Below, piece after piece: positions 43,917 through 52,787 of a DNA stretch of 64,000 nt. Within the stretch, counting starts at the first letter, position 1, and each line of letters opens with the position of its first letter. The stretch is taken from assembly GCF_013415905.1 (NCBI RefSeq), contig NZ_CP058909.1, positions 3,224,001 to 3,288,000 on the forward strand, read 5' to 3'. The notes below the pieces were generated by a model. The model was not told where the DNA came from, did no database searches, and worked only from the letters and a program-made list of their open reading frames with translations. This DNA comes from Halosimplex pelagicum (GTDB lineage: Archaea > Halobacteriota > Halobacteria > Halobacteriales > Haloarculaceae). A program made the translations under genes and the position numbers.

Positions 43917-44687
43917 ATGAACGGGGGACGCGACAGGGCCGACCACGGGCTCCGAGCCAGCGGCGAGCCGGTCGACCCGCGCGCGGAGCGCGACGTGAGC
44001 ACGCGGCCGGGCGACGGGTCGCTCGGGCGAGTCGAGGCGGTCAAAGACGAGGCGTTCCGGCGCTGGGACGTGACGACGCCGAGCGCGACGCTCATCGGTC
44101 GGGCCGAGAATCCCGAGGAGGACGTGAGCGAGAACCTCCGGCGGCTCCACGACGAGCAACACCCGGCGATGGCGGGTCACGCCGAGCGGATGCACCGGCT
44201 GGAGAAGGCGCGGATCACCCACGCCTTCTGCAACCGGCTGGCGCTGACGCCGTGGGAGCGCGACCGCGCGCTGGGCATCATGACGGATCTGGACCTGACC
44301 GTCTTCGGCAGCCAGCGGGCCATCCAGAAAGTCGCGCTGGTCGCCATCCAGCACGTCGTCGACGACGAGCGCCAGCGCATCCTCGGACTGCAGGACCAGG
44401 AGTGGATCGCCGAGCAACCCCCCGAATCGCTGGCGGACCTCCACGAGCGGTTCGACTCGATCAAGGAGGACCCGCGCTACCGGACGCTGATGGACCTCGT
44501 GGGGCTGGACGTGACGAGCGTCAACCGGCTGCACCGAACGCTGCAGGACCAGCTGGACGAGCAGGACCTGCGCGGGGCGGTCTTCGGGCGGAACCCTCAC
44601 CGAGACCCGAGTCTGCCGCAGATCCGCGACAGCGACCGCGAGCCCACCGACGTACCGAAGTCCGACGGCGACCCGACGGCTGAGTGA
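43917..44687 (+). CDS. rpoeps: RNA polymerase epsilon-like subunit (RpoEps), haloarchaeal
   Basis: 256 residues. The core (FRRWDVTTPSATLIGRAENP, LHDEQHPAMAGHAERMHRLEKARITHAFC as consecutive segments, then LTPWERDRALGIMTDLDLT and FGSQRAIQKVALVAIQHVVDDER) is that of the haloarchaeal protein annotated as RNA polymerase subunit epsilon. The head and tail are disordered and acidic. The role of this subunit in transcription is not well understood. The name rests on similarity from memory. Confidence 0.7.
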   Translation: MNGGRDRADHGLRASGEPVDPRAERDVSTRPGDGSLGRVEAVKDEAFRRWDVTTPSATLIGRAENPEEDVSENLRRLHDEQHPAMAGHAERMHRLEKARITHAFCNRLALTPWERDRALGIMTDLDLTVFGSQRAIQKVALVAIQHVVDDERQRILGLQDQEWIAEQPPESLADLHERFDSIKEDPRYRTLMDLVGLDVTSVNRLHRTLQDQLDEQDLRGAVFGRNPHRDPSLPQIRDSDREPTDVPKSDGDPTAE

Positions 44688-44779
44688 GTCGACGGCCGGC
44701 CCGCCGGCGACCCGTCGGTCCCCGCGGACTCCCATCAGGTTCTTTTCCGTCGCCGTCCAACCGGAAGTCACGGTTTCAC

Positions 44780-44929
44780 ATGACCACCACAATCGAGATC
44801 GACGACGACCTCGCCGAGCGCATGGAGGGGCACCTCGAGGAAGACGAATCGCTCGCCGAACTGGTCGAGGAGCTGGTCAACGTGTACGAAGCGGAGGGGG
44901 CCTTCCTTCAGGAAGGCTACTCGGAGTAG
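44780..44929 (+). CDS. Short ribbon-helix-helix-like protein (DUF7557-like)
   Basis: 49 residues: TTTIEIDDDLAERMEGHLEEDESLAELVEELVNVYEAEG as a beta-strand followed by two helices, typical of short haloarchaeal RHH/antitoxin-like proteins. The longer frame upstream (from 44684) is Pro/Arg-rich and not conserved. No toxin gene is adjacent. Confidence 0.7.
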   Translation: MTTTIEIDDDLAERMEGHLEEDESLAELVEELVNVYEAEGAFLQEGYSE

Positions 44930-45027
44930 CGTCGTCGGTCGACGCGCAAGCGGGGCGGGGCGTTCCAGCGAGGGGGCGGGCCGGTCGCCGCGGCGGCCCG
45001 CCGCCGCGGTCGACGTGTACGGGCGGT

Positions 45028-46170
45028 CTACAGTTCGCCGAGCTTGCGGAGCAGCTGGCCGCGGTACTCCTCGTCGGCCTGCACGTCCTTGAGCTCGAGG
45101 ACGTTGCGTTCGAGCTTGTCGAGGGCGACGCCGAACGCCGAGTCGGCGCCGTAGCCCTCGCCGGAGCCGGCGGCCTGGCCCTTGTTGGTGCGCAGGCGGA
45201 TCTGCGAGCGGATGAGGGGCGTCCCGCGGAGCTTCTCCTTGTGTTCGTGGAAGCGGACGTGGCAGTGCTGGACCTGCATGTCCCCGTACTTGTCGGCGAC
45301 GCGCTCGATGCGCTGGCGGATGTCCTCGCGGCTGATCGTATCGAGGAGCTTGATGTTCGTGATCTGCACGTCCATGTGCTGCTCCTCGGTGAACGTCAGC
45401 GCGCGGAGCACGTCGGTCTTGGTGAGGATGCCCTCGACGACGCTGTCGTCGCCCTCGGGCGTGACCACGAGCCCGGCGTAGTCGTTGTCGAGCATGCGCT
45501 CGACGGCGTCGCGGACCGACTCGTCGAGAGTGGTCGTGGCGACGGGGCTGGACATCTCGTCGTAGACGGGCAGGTCGAGCACGCGCTCGATGTCGCCGGC
45601 GCGCTCGCCGCGGGTGGCCTTGTCCATGTCGCGGACGACGATGTCGACGATGTCGTGGCGGGTGACCATCCCCGAGAGGTTGCCGTCCTCGTCGAGCACG
45701 GGCAGCCGGGAGATCCCGTGCTCGCGGAGGAGGTTGATCGCCTGGCCGACGTTGGTGTCCTCGGTGACGGTGACGACGTCGTCCGTGTAGATGTCGACGA
45801 CCGAGAGGGCGTCGAGGTTCTCGAGGACCGCCTCGAGGATCGCGTCCTCGGTGACGATCCCCCAGAGGCGGTCGGCCTCGAAGACGGGGGCGACCTTGGT
45901 CCCGCCCTCGACGAGGACGCGGGCGACCTCGCGCACGTCGTCGGTGCGCTCGACCTTGGGCGCCGGCTGCATCATCGCGCTCGCCTTCGTGTTGTCTTCG
46001 ATGTGAGACTGCACCAACTGTTTCTGCGTCACGATCCCAGCGTACTCGCCGTCGTCGGTGACGATCAGGCCCTTGGGGTTCTCTCGCTCGAACTTCGACC
46101 GGACTTTGCCCAAGCGCTCGTCCACGTCGACCGTGACGTACTCGCTGGTGGCAATATCAGCAATATCCAT
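45028..46170 (-). CDS. Four CBS domains fused to an HPF-like domain (ribosome-hibernation type)
   Basis: 380 residues from ATG 46170. Residues 1 to about 270 hold four CBS repeats (for example DIATSEYVTVDVDERL, IYTDDVVTVTEDTNV), which typically bind adenine nucleotides. From about residue 275 the C-terminal domain reads VQITNIKLLDTISREDI, DMQVQHCHVRFHEHKEKLRG, QIRLRTNKGQAAGSGEGYG, consistent with the S30AE/HPF fold that binds the 30S decoding centre. So it likely silences ribosomes in response to energy charge. Context gives no further clue. Upstream start at 46212 is less likely. Confidence 0.8.
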   Translation of the reverse strand: MDIADIATSEYVTVDVDERLGKVRSKFERENPKGLIVTDDGEYAGIVTQKQLVQSHIEDNTKASAMMQPAPKVERTDDVREVARVLVEGGTKVAPVFEADRLWGIVTEDAILEAVLENLDALSVVDIYTDDVVTVTEDTNVGQAINLLREHGISRLPVLDEDGNLSGMVTRHDIVDIVVRDMDKATRGERAGDIERVLDLPVYDEMSSPVATTTLDESVRDAVERMLDNDYAGLVVTPEGDDSVVEGILTKTDVLRALTFTEEQHMDVQITNIKLLDTISREDIRQRIERVADKYGDMQVQHCHVRFHEHKEKLRGTPLIRSQIRLRTNKGQAAGSGEGYGADSAFGVALDKLERNVLELKDVQADEEYRGQLLRKLGEL

Positions 46171-46628
46171 CTGAATCTCCCATCCCGAGAGTTCGACGCC
46201 GACACTATTCAAACTTGGCGAACACTCCCACGAACCGACAAGGCGTCACTCGACCCGTCGTCGCCGGGTTCCCCACCGATGTTCGCCCTCCACTCGAACC
46301 GCGACCCCACCGGTCAGAGACCGCTTTCCGCGCAGTATGAAGCCGCTACCGCCGCGACCGGGTCCGCGCTCGCGACTGACCGCCGTCTCCGCCCGTCTCC
46401 CCGCCGGATCCGATCGGCGGCCGACCGCCCGTATTTCGACGATAGTCGAATAATACTACGACTTTAATCGAATCCATCCGTTCGCCGGAATATCGAAAGC
46501 AGACCGGAACGGAAGTTAACGTTCGTTCAGAGACAGGTGCCGATTACCGGCGTGACAAACACAAACATAGGTAAATCGGGAAAAACAGCAGAAGTTTTTT
46601 CATCTCCCCGCTCGCTGGTTGGAGTACG
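46171..46628. other. Intergenic region with AT-rich promoter part
   Basis: 458 bp with no recognised gene. It holds the promoter of the CBS-HPF gene (minus) and, towards 46590-46610, a T-rich box before the conserved protein at 46629. The AT content rises from about 46430. A palindrome lies at 46435-46450. Confidence 0.5.
46435..46450. promoter_or_regulatory. Inverted repeat TTCGAC-N4-GTCGAA
   Basis: Perfect 6-bp arms with a GATA spacer, followed by AT-rich DNA. Possible operator; no gene within 170 bp on the plus strand. Confidence 0.35.
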
Positions 46629-47117
46629 ATGACGGGGACACAGCCGCGGATCGAACTCTACGTCCGGTCGCTGCTCCCGGACGGCGCGCACAACCGACAG
46701 GAGGCGGTCATCGACCGGCTCGAACGGCTCGACGCCGAGGACGAGATCGAGGGGTTCTCGGTCATCGTCTGGGGCAAGCAGATCGCCCGCGACTCCTCGG
46801 GCGCCCGCACCGAGGAGGGCGAGTACATCCTCAACCGCGTCGCGGAGTTCAAGCAGTGGGCGCTGTCGAACAACGTCTCGCTGGAGTCGTTCTACCAGAA
46901 ACACGACGTCGCCAACGACGCGACCGACGAACCGCACTCCGCCATCGTCCTCCCCGTGATGGGCCTGGCCGAGTACGAGGGCGAGGAGCTGCGCCACGTC
47001 GCCCCCTGTACCGCGGGCGACGAGGTCCACACCATCATGGACCGCCTCGACCGCCTCGAACGCGGCGAACCGGCCGCGGTCGAGGACTCCGGCGGCGTCT
47101 CTATCCTCTCCGACTGA
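46629..47117 (+). CDS. Conserved haloarchaeal protein, HTH-like, function unknown
   Basis: 162 residues: RIELYVRSLLPDGAHNRQEAVIDRLERL, FSVIVWGKQIARDS, RVAEFKQWALSNNVSLESFYQ, and VLPVMGLAEYEGEELRHVAPC. The pattern is that of a widespread haloarchaeal family annotated with an HTH domain. No catalytic motif. A T-rich box about 20-30 bp before the ATG suggests a leaderless mRNA. Confidence 0.7.
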   Translation: MTGTQPRIELYVRSLLPDGAHNRQEAVIDRLERLDAEDEIEGFSVIVWGKQIARDSSGARTEEGEYILNRVAEFKQWALSNNVSLESFYQKHDVANDATDEPHSAIVLPVMGLAEYEGEELRHVAPCTAGDEVHTIMDRLDRLERGEPAAVEDSGGVSILSD

Positions 47118-47283
47118 CTCCGTTCCCCGTCACTCTCGCTTTCGACCCGCCCAGCGGCTGCGTCGTCGTCCGCGGCGCTCGCCCGACCCGCCGCGGTCGT
47201 CCGCTCGTCGCCGGACCGCTCGCGGCCACCCTGCGAGCGCAGGGGCGCGGTACTTGCGTCGCACGCGCCTCTAGTCGAGAGCA

Positions 47284-47478
47284 ATGGCAAATCTCAAAGC
47301 GGGCCCGCTGAACAAGATCGGTATCGTCTCGACACTCGTCGACGCCGCGCTGGCGTTCGCGCGCGGCCGTCCGAAGAGCGGCGCCCTGCTGGTCGCCGCG
47401 GCGGCGCTGTCCTCGAAGGTCCCCGCCCTCGGCACGCTCACGTCGATCGCGCTCCGGATCGCCCGCCGACTCCGATAG
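47284..47478 (+). CDS. Small hydrophobic protein, unknown
   Basis: 64 residues with one long hydrophobic/amphipathic stretch (GIVSTLVDAALAFARGR, GALLVAAAALSSKVPALG) and an Arg-rich end. No family recognised. It lies between the HTH-like gene and the convergent zinc-ribbon gene. Confidence 0.55.
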   Translation: MANLKAGPLNKIGIVSTLVDAALAFARGRPKSGALLVAAAALSSKVPALGTLTSIALRIARRLR

Positions 47479-47520
47479 CGTCTCGTCCGCCGACCCCCTT
47501 ACTTCCCGCCGTTCGACCGC

Positions 47521-48411
47521 TCAACAGACGAACACGGTCGCGTAGACGCTCCCGTCCGGGCCGGCGTGTACGTCGACGCCCACCAGCCCGTCCTCGGGTT
47601 CGGCGAACTCGCCGGACTCGGCGGCGTAGCCGTCGACCAGCGCGGCGGCCAGGGCGTCGGGCGAACCGAGCGCGGGGTCGCCCTCGTCGAACGACCGGGA
47701 CAGCGGCGTGATCCGTTCGACCCTCTCGCCGCAGGTACCGTCGAGAGCCCGGCCCAGCCGCTCGCCGCTCGGTTCCGAGCCGGTCCCAGCGACCTCGCTC
47801 ACCCACCCCTGGTTGTAGAGCCGCGCCGCGTCGTCCACGTTTCCGTTCCGCTCGTACTCGCCCAGTCCCGCCTCGCCCCGCCGGTCGTTTAACTCGGCGA
47901 CGAAGGCCGTCTCCGTCTCACCGAGGTCGACGCCGCGGTACTCCCCGGCGCTGCCGGGGACGCTGTCCATCCCCGGGAGCGTGACGACGCCCAGCAGCGC
48001 GAGTACGAGGACGGTCCCGGCCACGAGCGCGAACGCCAGCCCGACGGCGTACCGGGCGTTCAGCAGGTCGAGGTAGGAGGTCCCGCCGAGCTCCTCGTCG
48101 TAGTCGGACTCGTCGGGGACTCGCCGCTCCAGCGAGGGGTTGCCACAGCGGCTACACGGCGGCGAGTTCTTCTGGTGGACCCGGCCACACTCCGGGCAGA
48201 CCCACACGGGTTCGCGCTCGTGGTCGGGGTCCTCGGGCGCGACCGGGACGACGGCCTTCTCGAACTTGTGGTGGCCGCAGTTGTCGCAGGGCGGGTCGTT
48301 GCGGTCGTGGGGCTTGTCGCACCACGCGCAGCGCCACTTGCCCGACCCGCCGCTCCCGGTCCCCGACGCCCCGGCTCCGCCGTCCTCGCCCCCGCTGTCA
48401 CCGCCGCTCAT
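47521..48411 (-). CDS. Membrane protein with two zinc ribbons and a secreted-like domain
   Basis: 296 residues from ATG 48411. Two CxxC-type zinc ribbons are visible: CAWCDKPHDRNDPPCDNCG (residues about 28-46) and CPECGRVHQKNSPPCSRCG (about 71-89). One membrane helix follows (LAFALVAGTVLVLALLGVVTL). The C-terminal part (about 175-296) is a globular CAP-like-free domain with two Cys and no named family; RLYNQGWVSEVAG and VGVDVHAGPDGSVYATVFVC are its most regular segments. It starts one base after the hisF stop, so they are co-transcribed. Role unknown. Confidence 0.7.
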   Translation of the reverse strand: MSGGDSGGEDGGAGASGTGSGGSGKWRCAWCDKPHDRNDPPCDNCGHHKFEKAVVPVAPEDPDHEREPVWVCPECGRVHQKNSPPCSRCGNPSLERRVPDESDYDEELGGTSYLDLLNARYAVGLAFALVAGTVLVLALLGVVTLPGMDSVPGSAGEYRGVDLGETETAFVAELNDRRGEAGLGEYERNGNVDDAARLYNQGWVSEVAGTGSEPSGERLGRALDGTCGERVERITPLSRSFDEGDPALGSPDALAAALVDGYAAESGEFAEPEDGLVGVDVHAGPDGSVYATVFVC

Positions 48412-48412
48412 C

Positions 48413-49228
48413 TTACAGTCTGACGGGCACGTCGCGGTCGTCCAGGTAGCGCTTGACCTCGTCGATCGAGAACTCGTCGAAGTGGAAGATAGAGGCCGCC
48501 AGCGCCGCGTCGGCGCCCGCGTCGGTGAACACCTCGTAGGCGTCCTCGGGCCCGCCACAGCCCGACGACGCGATGACGGGCGTCGAGACGGCGTCGCAGA
48601 CCGCCTTCGTCAGCGGGATGTCGTAGCCGTCCTTCGTCCCGTCGGCGTCGATGGAGTTGACGAACAGCTCGCCCGCGCCCCGCTGTTCGGCCTCCTCGGC
48701 CCACGACACCACGTCCGTTCCGGTCCCCTCGCGGCCGCCCTTGACCGTACACTCGAACCAGCAGGACTCGCCGTCGACCTCGACGTAGTGTTCGCCCTGT
48801 TCGTCGAACCGGCGGCGCGCGTCGACGCTGATGACGATGCACTGGTTGCCGAACGCGCGGGCGCCCTCGGTGATGAGCTCCGGCCGCTCCAGCGCGCCCG
48901 TGTTGATGGACACCTTGTCCGCGCCCGCGCGGAGCGTCTCCTTGACGTCTTCACGGGTGCGGATGCCGCCGCCCACGGTCAGCGGGATGAACACCTCGTC
49001 GGCGACCTGCGAGACGGTGTCGAGCATCGTCTCGCGGCCCTCGGCGCTGGCCGTGATGTCGAGGAAGACGAACTCGTCGGCGCCCGCCTCGTTGTACTTC
49101 TTGGCCATCTCCACGGGGTCGCCCGTGTAGGCCAGGTCCTCGAAGTTCACCCCGGTGTAGACCGCCGCGTTCCCCTCGTCGTCGAGGTCGACGTCGATAC
49201 AGGGGATGATCCGCTTCGTCAGTCCCAT
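48413..49228 (-). CDS. hisF: Imidazole glycerol phosphate synthase subunit HisF
   Basis: 271 residues from ATG 49228. TIM barrel with [12 protein letters not shown] (catalytic Asp11-like), [38 protein letters not shown] and the second catalytic Asp in [13 protein letters not shown]. It closes the imidazole ring in histidine synthesis using ammonia channelled from HisH. hisH is not nearby. A zinc-ribbon protein gene follows immediately on the same strand. Confidence 0.96.
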   Translation of the reverse strand: MGLTKRIIPCIDVDLDDEGNAAVYTGVNFEDLAYTGDPVEMAKKYNEAGADEFVFLDITASAEGRETMLDTVSQVADEVFIPLTVGGGIRTREDVKETLRAGADKVSINTGALERPELITEGARAFGNQCIVISVDARRRFDEQGEHYVEVDGESCWFECTVKGGREGTGTDVVSWAEEAEQRGAGELFVNSIDADGTKDGYDIPLTKAVCDAVSTPVIASSGCGGPEDAYEVFTDAGADAALAASIFHFDEFSIDEVKRYLDDRDVPVRL

Positions 49229-49397
49229 TGATACCGACGACTCGGGCGGCGAGTGGCAAAAGGTATCCGCTCTCCCGGGCGGGTCGGTCGCCGCCTCGGT
49301 CGCGGAACCCGCGACGCGAGCCCGCACGGTCACGAGACCCGCTCCCCCGACGGTATCCGGGGAATACTTTTGAGGCGGATCGGCGATAGCCCGGACG

Positions 49398-49817
49398 ATG
49401 AACCGCGCAGTCGCCGCGATCGCCGCCGGCGCCGTCGGGACGATGGTCATGTCGGCGGCGCTGGCGATCTTCGAGGTCCAGACCCGCTACGCCATCGGGA
49501 TCTTCGAAGCCATCGCCCGGTTCGTCCGGATGCCCGAGAACCTCTTCGTCGGCTTCGTCGTCTACGCGCTGGTCGGCACCGTCGCCTGGCCGCTGCTGTT
49601 CGTGAGCCTAAAGCCGTACGTCCCGCTCGACCTGGACCCCGCGGTCGCGGGGATGCTGTTCGCGCTGCCGCTGTGGATCGCGTTCGCCATCGTCGGTCGC
49701 GGCGACGTGACCGGCGCGATCGTCGTCCTCTTCGTCGCGTTCACCCTGATCGCCCACCTCGTCTACGGGTTCGTCCTCGGCGCGGTGTACGCGAGCCTCG
49801 CCGACGAACACGCGTAA
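49398..49817 (+). CDS. Small membrane protein (DUF6789-like)
   Basis: 139 residues with four membrane helices; AAIAAGAVGTMVMSAALAI opens it and FTLIAHLVYGFVLGAVYA closes it. The pattern matches a haloarchaeal integral membrane family. It lies upstream of the oxidase fusion gene on the same strand; no known biochemical role. Confidence 0.7.
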   Translation: MNRAVAAIAAGAVGTMVMSAALAIFEVQTRYAIGIFEAIARFVRMPENLFVGFVVYALVGTVAWPLLFVSLKPYVPLDLDPAVAGMLFALPLWIAFAIVGRGDVTGAIVVLFVAFTLIAHLVYGFVLGAVYASLADEHA

Positions 49818-49925
49818 GGTCGGGATACACCCCCCGCGGGCGGCGAGTAGGCTCGCGTGACCGCGCGATGCCCGACGCATACTTTTCCGCCGGCTTTCGC
49901 AACACCCGATAGCCACTACCGCCCT

Positions 49926-52727
49926 ATGTCCCGACTCCTCGCCGGTCTCGTCGTCGTCGCGACCTGTTGTGCCCTCGTGGCGGTCGTCTGGCTCCGGACC
50001 GAGCCCTTCGCGGAACCCGAGGAGCCGCGGGAGGACTCCGTGACCACGATGGGCGACGCGACCCCGACCACCGACGGCGGGACAGTGCGAGCGAAGCCCC
50101 TCGGTCCGCGCCGCTGGCTCACGACCGTCGACCACCGCGACGTGGGCCTGCTCTACCTCGCCTTCGGCACCGTCGCCGGCCTCTGGGGCGGGATGGACGC
50201 GATGATGATGCGGACGGAGCTGCTGACCCCCAGCGTCTCCGTCTGGAACGCCGAGACGTACAACGCTCTGTTCACCACCCACGGGATCACGATGCTGTTT
50301 TTCTTCGCCGCGCCGGTGTTCGCCGGCATCGCCAACTACGTCATCCCGCTACTGATCGGCGCCGACGACATGGCGTTCCCGCGGATCAACGCGCTGGCCT
50401 TCTGGCTGTTGCCGCCCGCGCTGCTGATCACCCGCGCGGGGATCGTCACCGAGCTGATCGGCAAGACCCTCGAAGGTGCTCTCGGACTCCTCCCGCCGAA
50501 CGCGATGGCCCCGTTCGGCGGACTGGGCGGCGTCGTCGACCCGCTGTTGGCCCTGGAGCCGCCGGGGGTCGGCTGGACGATGTACACGCCGCTGTCGATA
50601 CAGGACCCCAACCAGCAGGTCAACCTGCTGTTGATCGGCCTGCACCTCAGCGGCGTCGCGACGACGATGGGCGCTATCAACTTCATCGCGACCATCGTCA
50701 CCGAGCGCGGCCCGGAGGTGTCGTGGGCCGACCTCGACCTCTTCTCGTGGAACATCCTCACCCAGTCGGGGATAATCCTGTTCGCGTTCCCGCTGCTGGG
50801 CAGCGCGATGGTCATGCTCCTGCTGGACCGGGTCGTCGGCACGACCTTCTTCACCGTCGACGGCGGCGGCCCGATCCTCTGGCAACACCTGTTCTGGTTC
50901 TTCGGTCACCCCGAGGTGTACATCCTCGTCCTCCCGGCATTCGGCCTCGTCAGCTACATCCTCCCGAAGTTCGCCGGCCGCGAGCTGTTCGGCTTCCGCT
51001 TCGTCGTCTACTCGACGCTCGCGATCGGCGTCCTGAGCTTCGGCGTCTGGGCCCACCACATGTTCGCGACCGGGATCGACCCGCGGGTCCGCGCCAGTTT
51101 CATGTTCGTCTCCATCGCCATCGCCGTCCCGAGCGCGGTGAAGACGTTCAACTGGATCGCGACGCTCTGGAACGGCCGTGTCCGGCTCACCGCGCCGATG
51201 CTGTTCTGTCTCGGCGGCCTCGCGCTGTTCGTCGTCGGCGGCATCACCGGCGTCTTCCTCGCCTCCATCCCCGTCGACCTGGTCGTCCACGACACCTACT
51301 ACGTCGTCGGCCACTTCCACCTCATCGTCATGGGGGTCATCCCCTTCAGCATGTTCGCGGCCTGTTACTACTGGTTCCCGCTCATCACGGGCCGGTGGTA
51401 CAACCGCCCCGTCGCCGTCGCCCAGGCCGTGGTGCTGACCGTCGGGTCCGCGGTGACCTTCCTGCCGATGCTCGTCACCGGCACCGAGGGGCTCCCAAGG
51501 CGCTACGCCACCTACCCCGAGGCGTTCGCGCTCCTCAACCAGGTCTCCTCGGTCGGCGCGCTGCTGATCGGGCTCGCGGCCGCTCTCTGGGCGTTCAACA
51601 TGGTCCAGTCCTACCGCGTCGGCCCCCCGGTCACCGACGACGACGCCTGGGACCTCGCCGAGACCGGCCAGCGCGCCCGCGAGTGGCACCACCCCTCGGG
51701 TCGACCGACGCTACGAGCCCCCGCCGTCGACGACTCGGCGCCCGAGGACGACGAGAGCGCGGGAGACGACGAGAGCGACGGCGGGACCGACGGCGGCGCG
51801 CCGACCGACGACGAATCGACCGGGGACGAGACGCCGGCCGAACCGGACCACGCGAGCGCCCTCGACCGGTCGGCCCGCGACGACGCGATCGGCGGCCGGG
51901 GGGCGCTCCGACTCGTCGCCGCGGTGACGGTCGCGATCGCGGTCCTCGTCGTCGCCGGGCGCCTGCTGCTCCCGCTGACGGGGTTCGACTCGACGACGGA
52001 GGCGCTGATTCGGACGCTCAACCGCCGGTTGCTGCTGGTGGCCGTCCCGCTCGCCCTGCTGGTCGAGGGAGTCCTCGTCTACGCCGTCTGGCGATTCCGC
52101 GGCGGCGTCGCGGTCCCGACGCCGGAGAACAAGTCCCTGGAGATCGGCTGGACGGTCGCGACCGCGTTCGTGCTCCTGTTCGTCGCCGTCGTCTCCTACG
52201 GGGTGCTCGCCTCCCCGTTCGTCAGCGGGGCGGCCGAGTCCGCCGGCGAGCGGCCCGCCGACGCCGTCGAGATCGAGATCGTCGCCGAGCAATTCAACTA
52301 CGGCGTCCGATACCCCGCAGCGAACGCCTCGGTCGCGGACACCGACGTGATCTACGCGCCTACCGACCGGCCGGTGTACTTCGAGGTGACTGCCGAGGAC
52401 GTGTTACACTCCGTCCACATCCCCGCGCTGGGGCTCAAACAGGACGCCTTCCCCGGCCAGTGGAACCTGCTCCACACTCGGCTGCTCGACCCCGGCGAGT
52501 ACCACCTCTACTGCGCGGAGTTCTGCGGCGTCGGCCACTCGCGGATGCGGACGACCCTCAGCGTCGTCCCGCCCGAGGAGTACGGGCAGCGGGTCGACGC
52601 CCTCGCCGCCGGGAACGGGACCGCCGCCGCGAACGAGGCCGGTGGAAACGCGACCGTTGGAAACACGGTCGGCCGGAACGCCGCCGGGAACGCGACGGTC
52701 CGGGCCCTCTCCGGTCGAGCCGGGTGA
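49926..52727 (+). CDS. Fused haem-copper oxidase subunits I and II
   Basis: 933 residues from ATG 49926. Residues about 60-590 are subunit I (A-type): HGITMLFFF, FWFFGHPEVYILVLPAFG with the D-channel Glu, WAHHMF and DTYYVVGHFHLIVMG. A disordered acidic linker (about 595-665, Asp/Glu/Ser-rich) leads to two helices and a CuA domain: VLHSVHIPALG, then YCAEFCGVGHSRM giving both Cys, Glu, His and Met ligands. Fusion of I with II is uncommon (I with III is the better known fusion). The C-terminal tail is Asn/Ala/Thr-rich with N-x-T sequons (NGT, NAT). A second subunit I gene stands alone at 34.5 kb. Confidence 0.92.
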   Translation: MSRLLAGLVVVATCCALVAVVWLRTEPFAEPEEPREDSVTTMGDATPTTDGGTVRAKPLGPRRWLTTVDHRDVGLLYLAFGTVAGLWGGMDAMMMRTELLTPSVSVWNAETYNALFTTHGITMLFFFAAPVFAGIANYVIPLLIGADDMAFPRINALAFWLLPPALLITRAGIVTELIGKTLEGALGLLPPNAMAPFGGLGGVVDPLLALEPPGVGWTMYTPLSIQDPNQQVNLLLIGLHLSGVATTMGAINFIATIVTERGPEVSWADLDLFSWNILTQSGIILFAFPLLGSAMVMLLLDRVVGTTFFTVDGGGPILWQHLFWFFGHPEVYILVLPAFGLVSYILPKFAGRELFGFRFVVYSTLAIGVLSFGVWAHHMFATGIDPRVRASFMFVSIAIAVPSAVKTFNWIATLWNGRVRLTAPMLFCLGGLALFVVGGITGVFLASIPVDLVVHDTYYVVGHFHLIVMGVIPFSMFAACYYWFPLITGRWYNRPVAVAQAVVLTVGSAVTFLPMLVTGTEGLPRRYATYPEAFALLNQVSSVGALLIGLAAALWAFNMVQSYRVGPPVTDDDAWDLAETGQRAREWHHPSGRPTLRAPAVDDSAPEDDESAGDDESDGGTDGGAPTDDESTGDETPAEPDHASALDRSARDDAIGGRGALRLVAAVTVAIAVLVVAGRLLLPLTGFDSTTEALIRTLNRRLLLVAVPLALLVEGVLVYAVWRFRGGVAVPTPENKSLEIGWTVATAFVLLFVAVVSYGVLASPFVSGAAESAGERPADAVEIEIVAEQFNYGVRYPAANASVADTDVIYAPTDRPVYFEVTAEDVLHSVHIPALGLKQDAFPGQWNLLHTRLLDPGEYHLYCAEFCGVGHSRMRTTLSVVPPEEYGQRVDALAAGNGTAAANEAGGNATVGNTVGRNAAGNATVRALSGRAG

Positions 52728-52787
52728 GTCGCCGGACCGACCTTCCGGGGACGGCAGGGTTTTACTGCCCGCTGGCGACTCCCGGAT

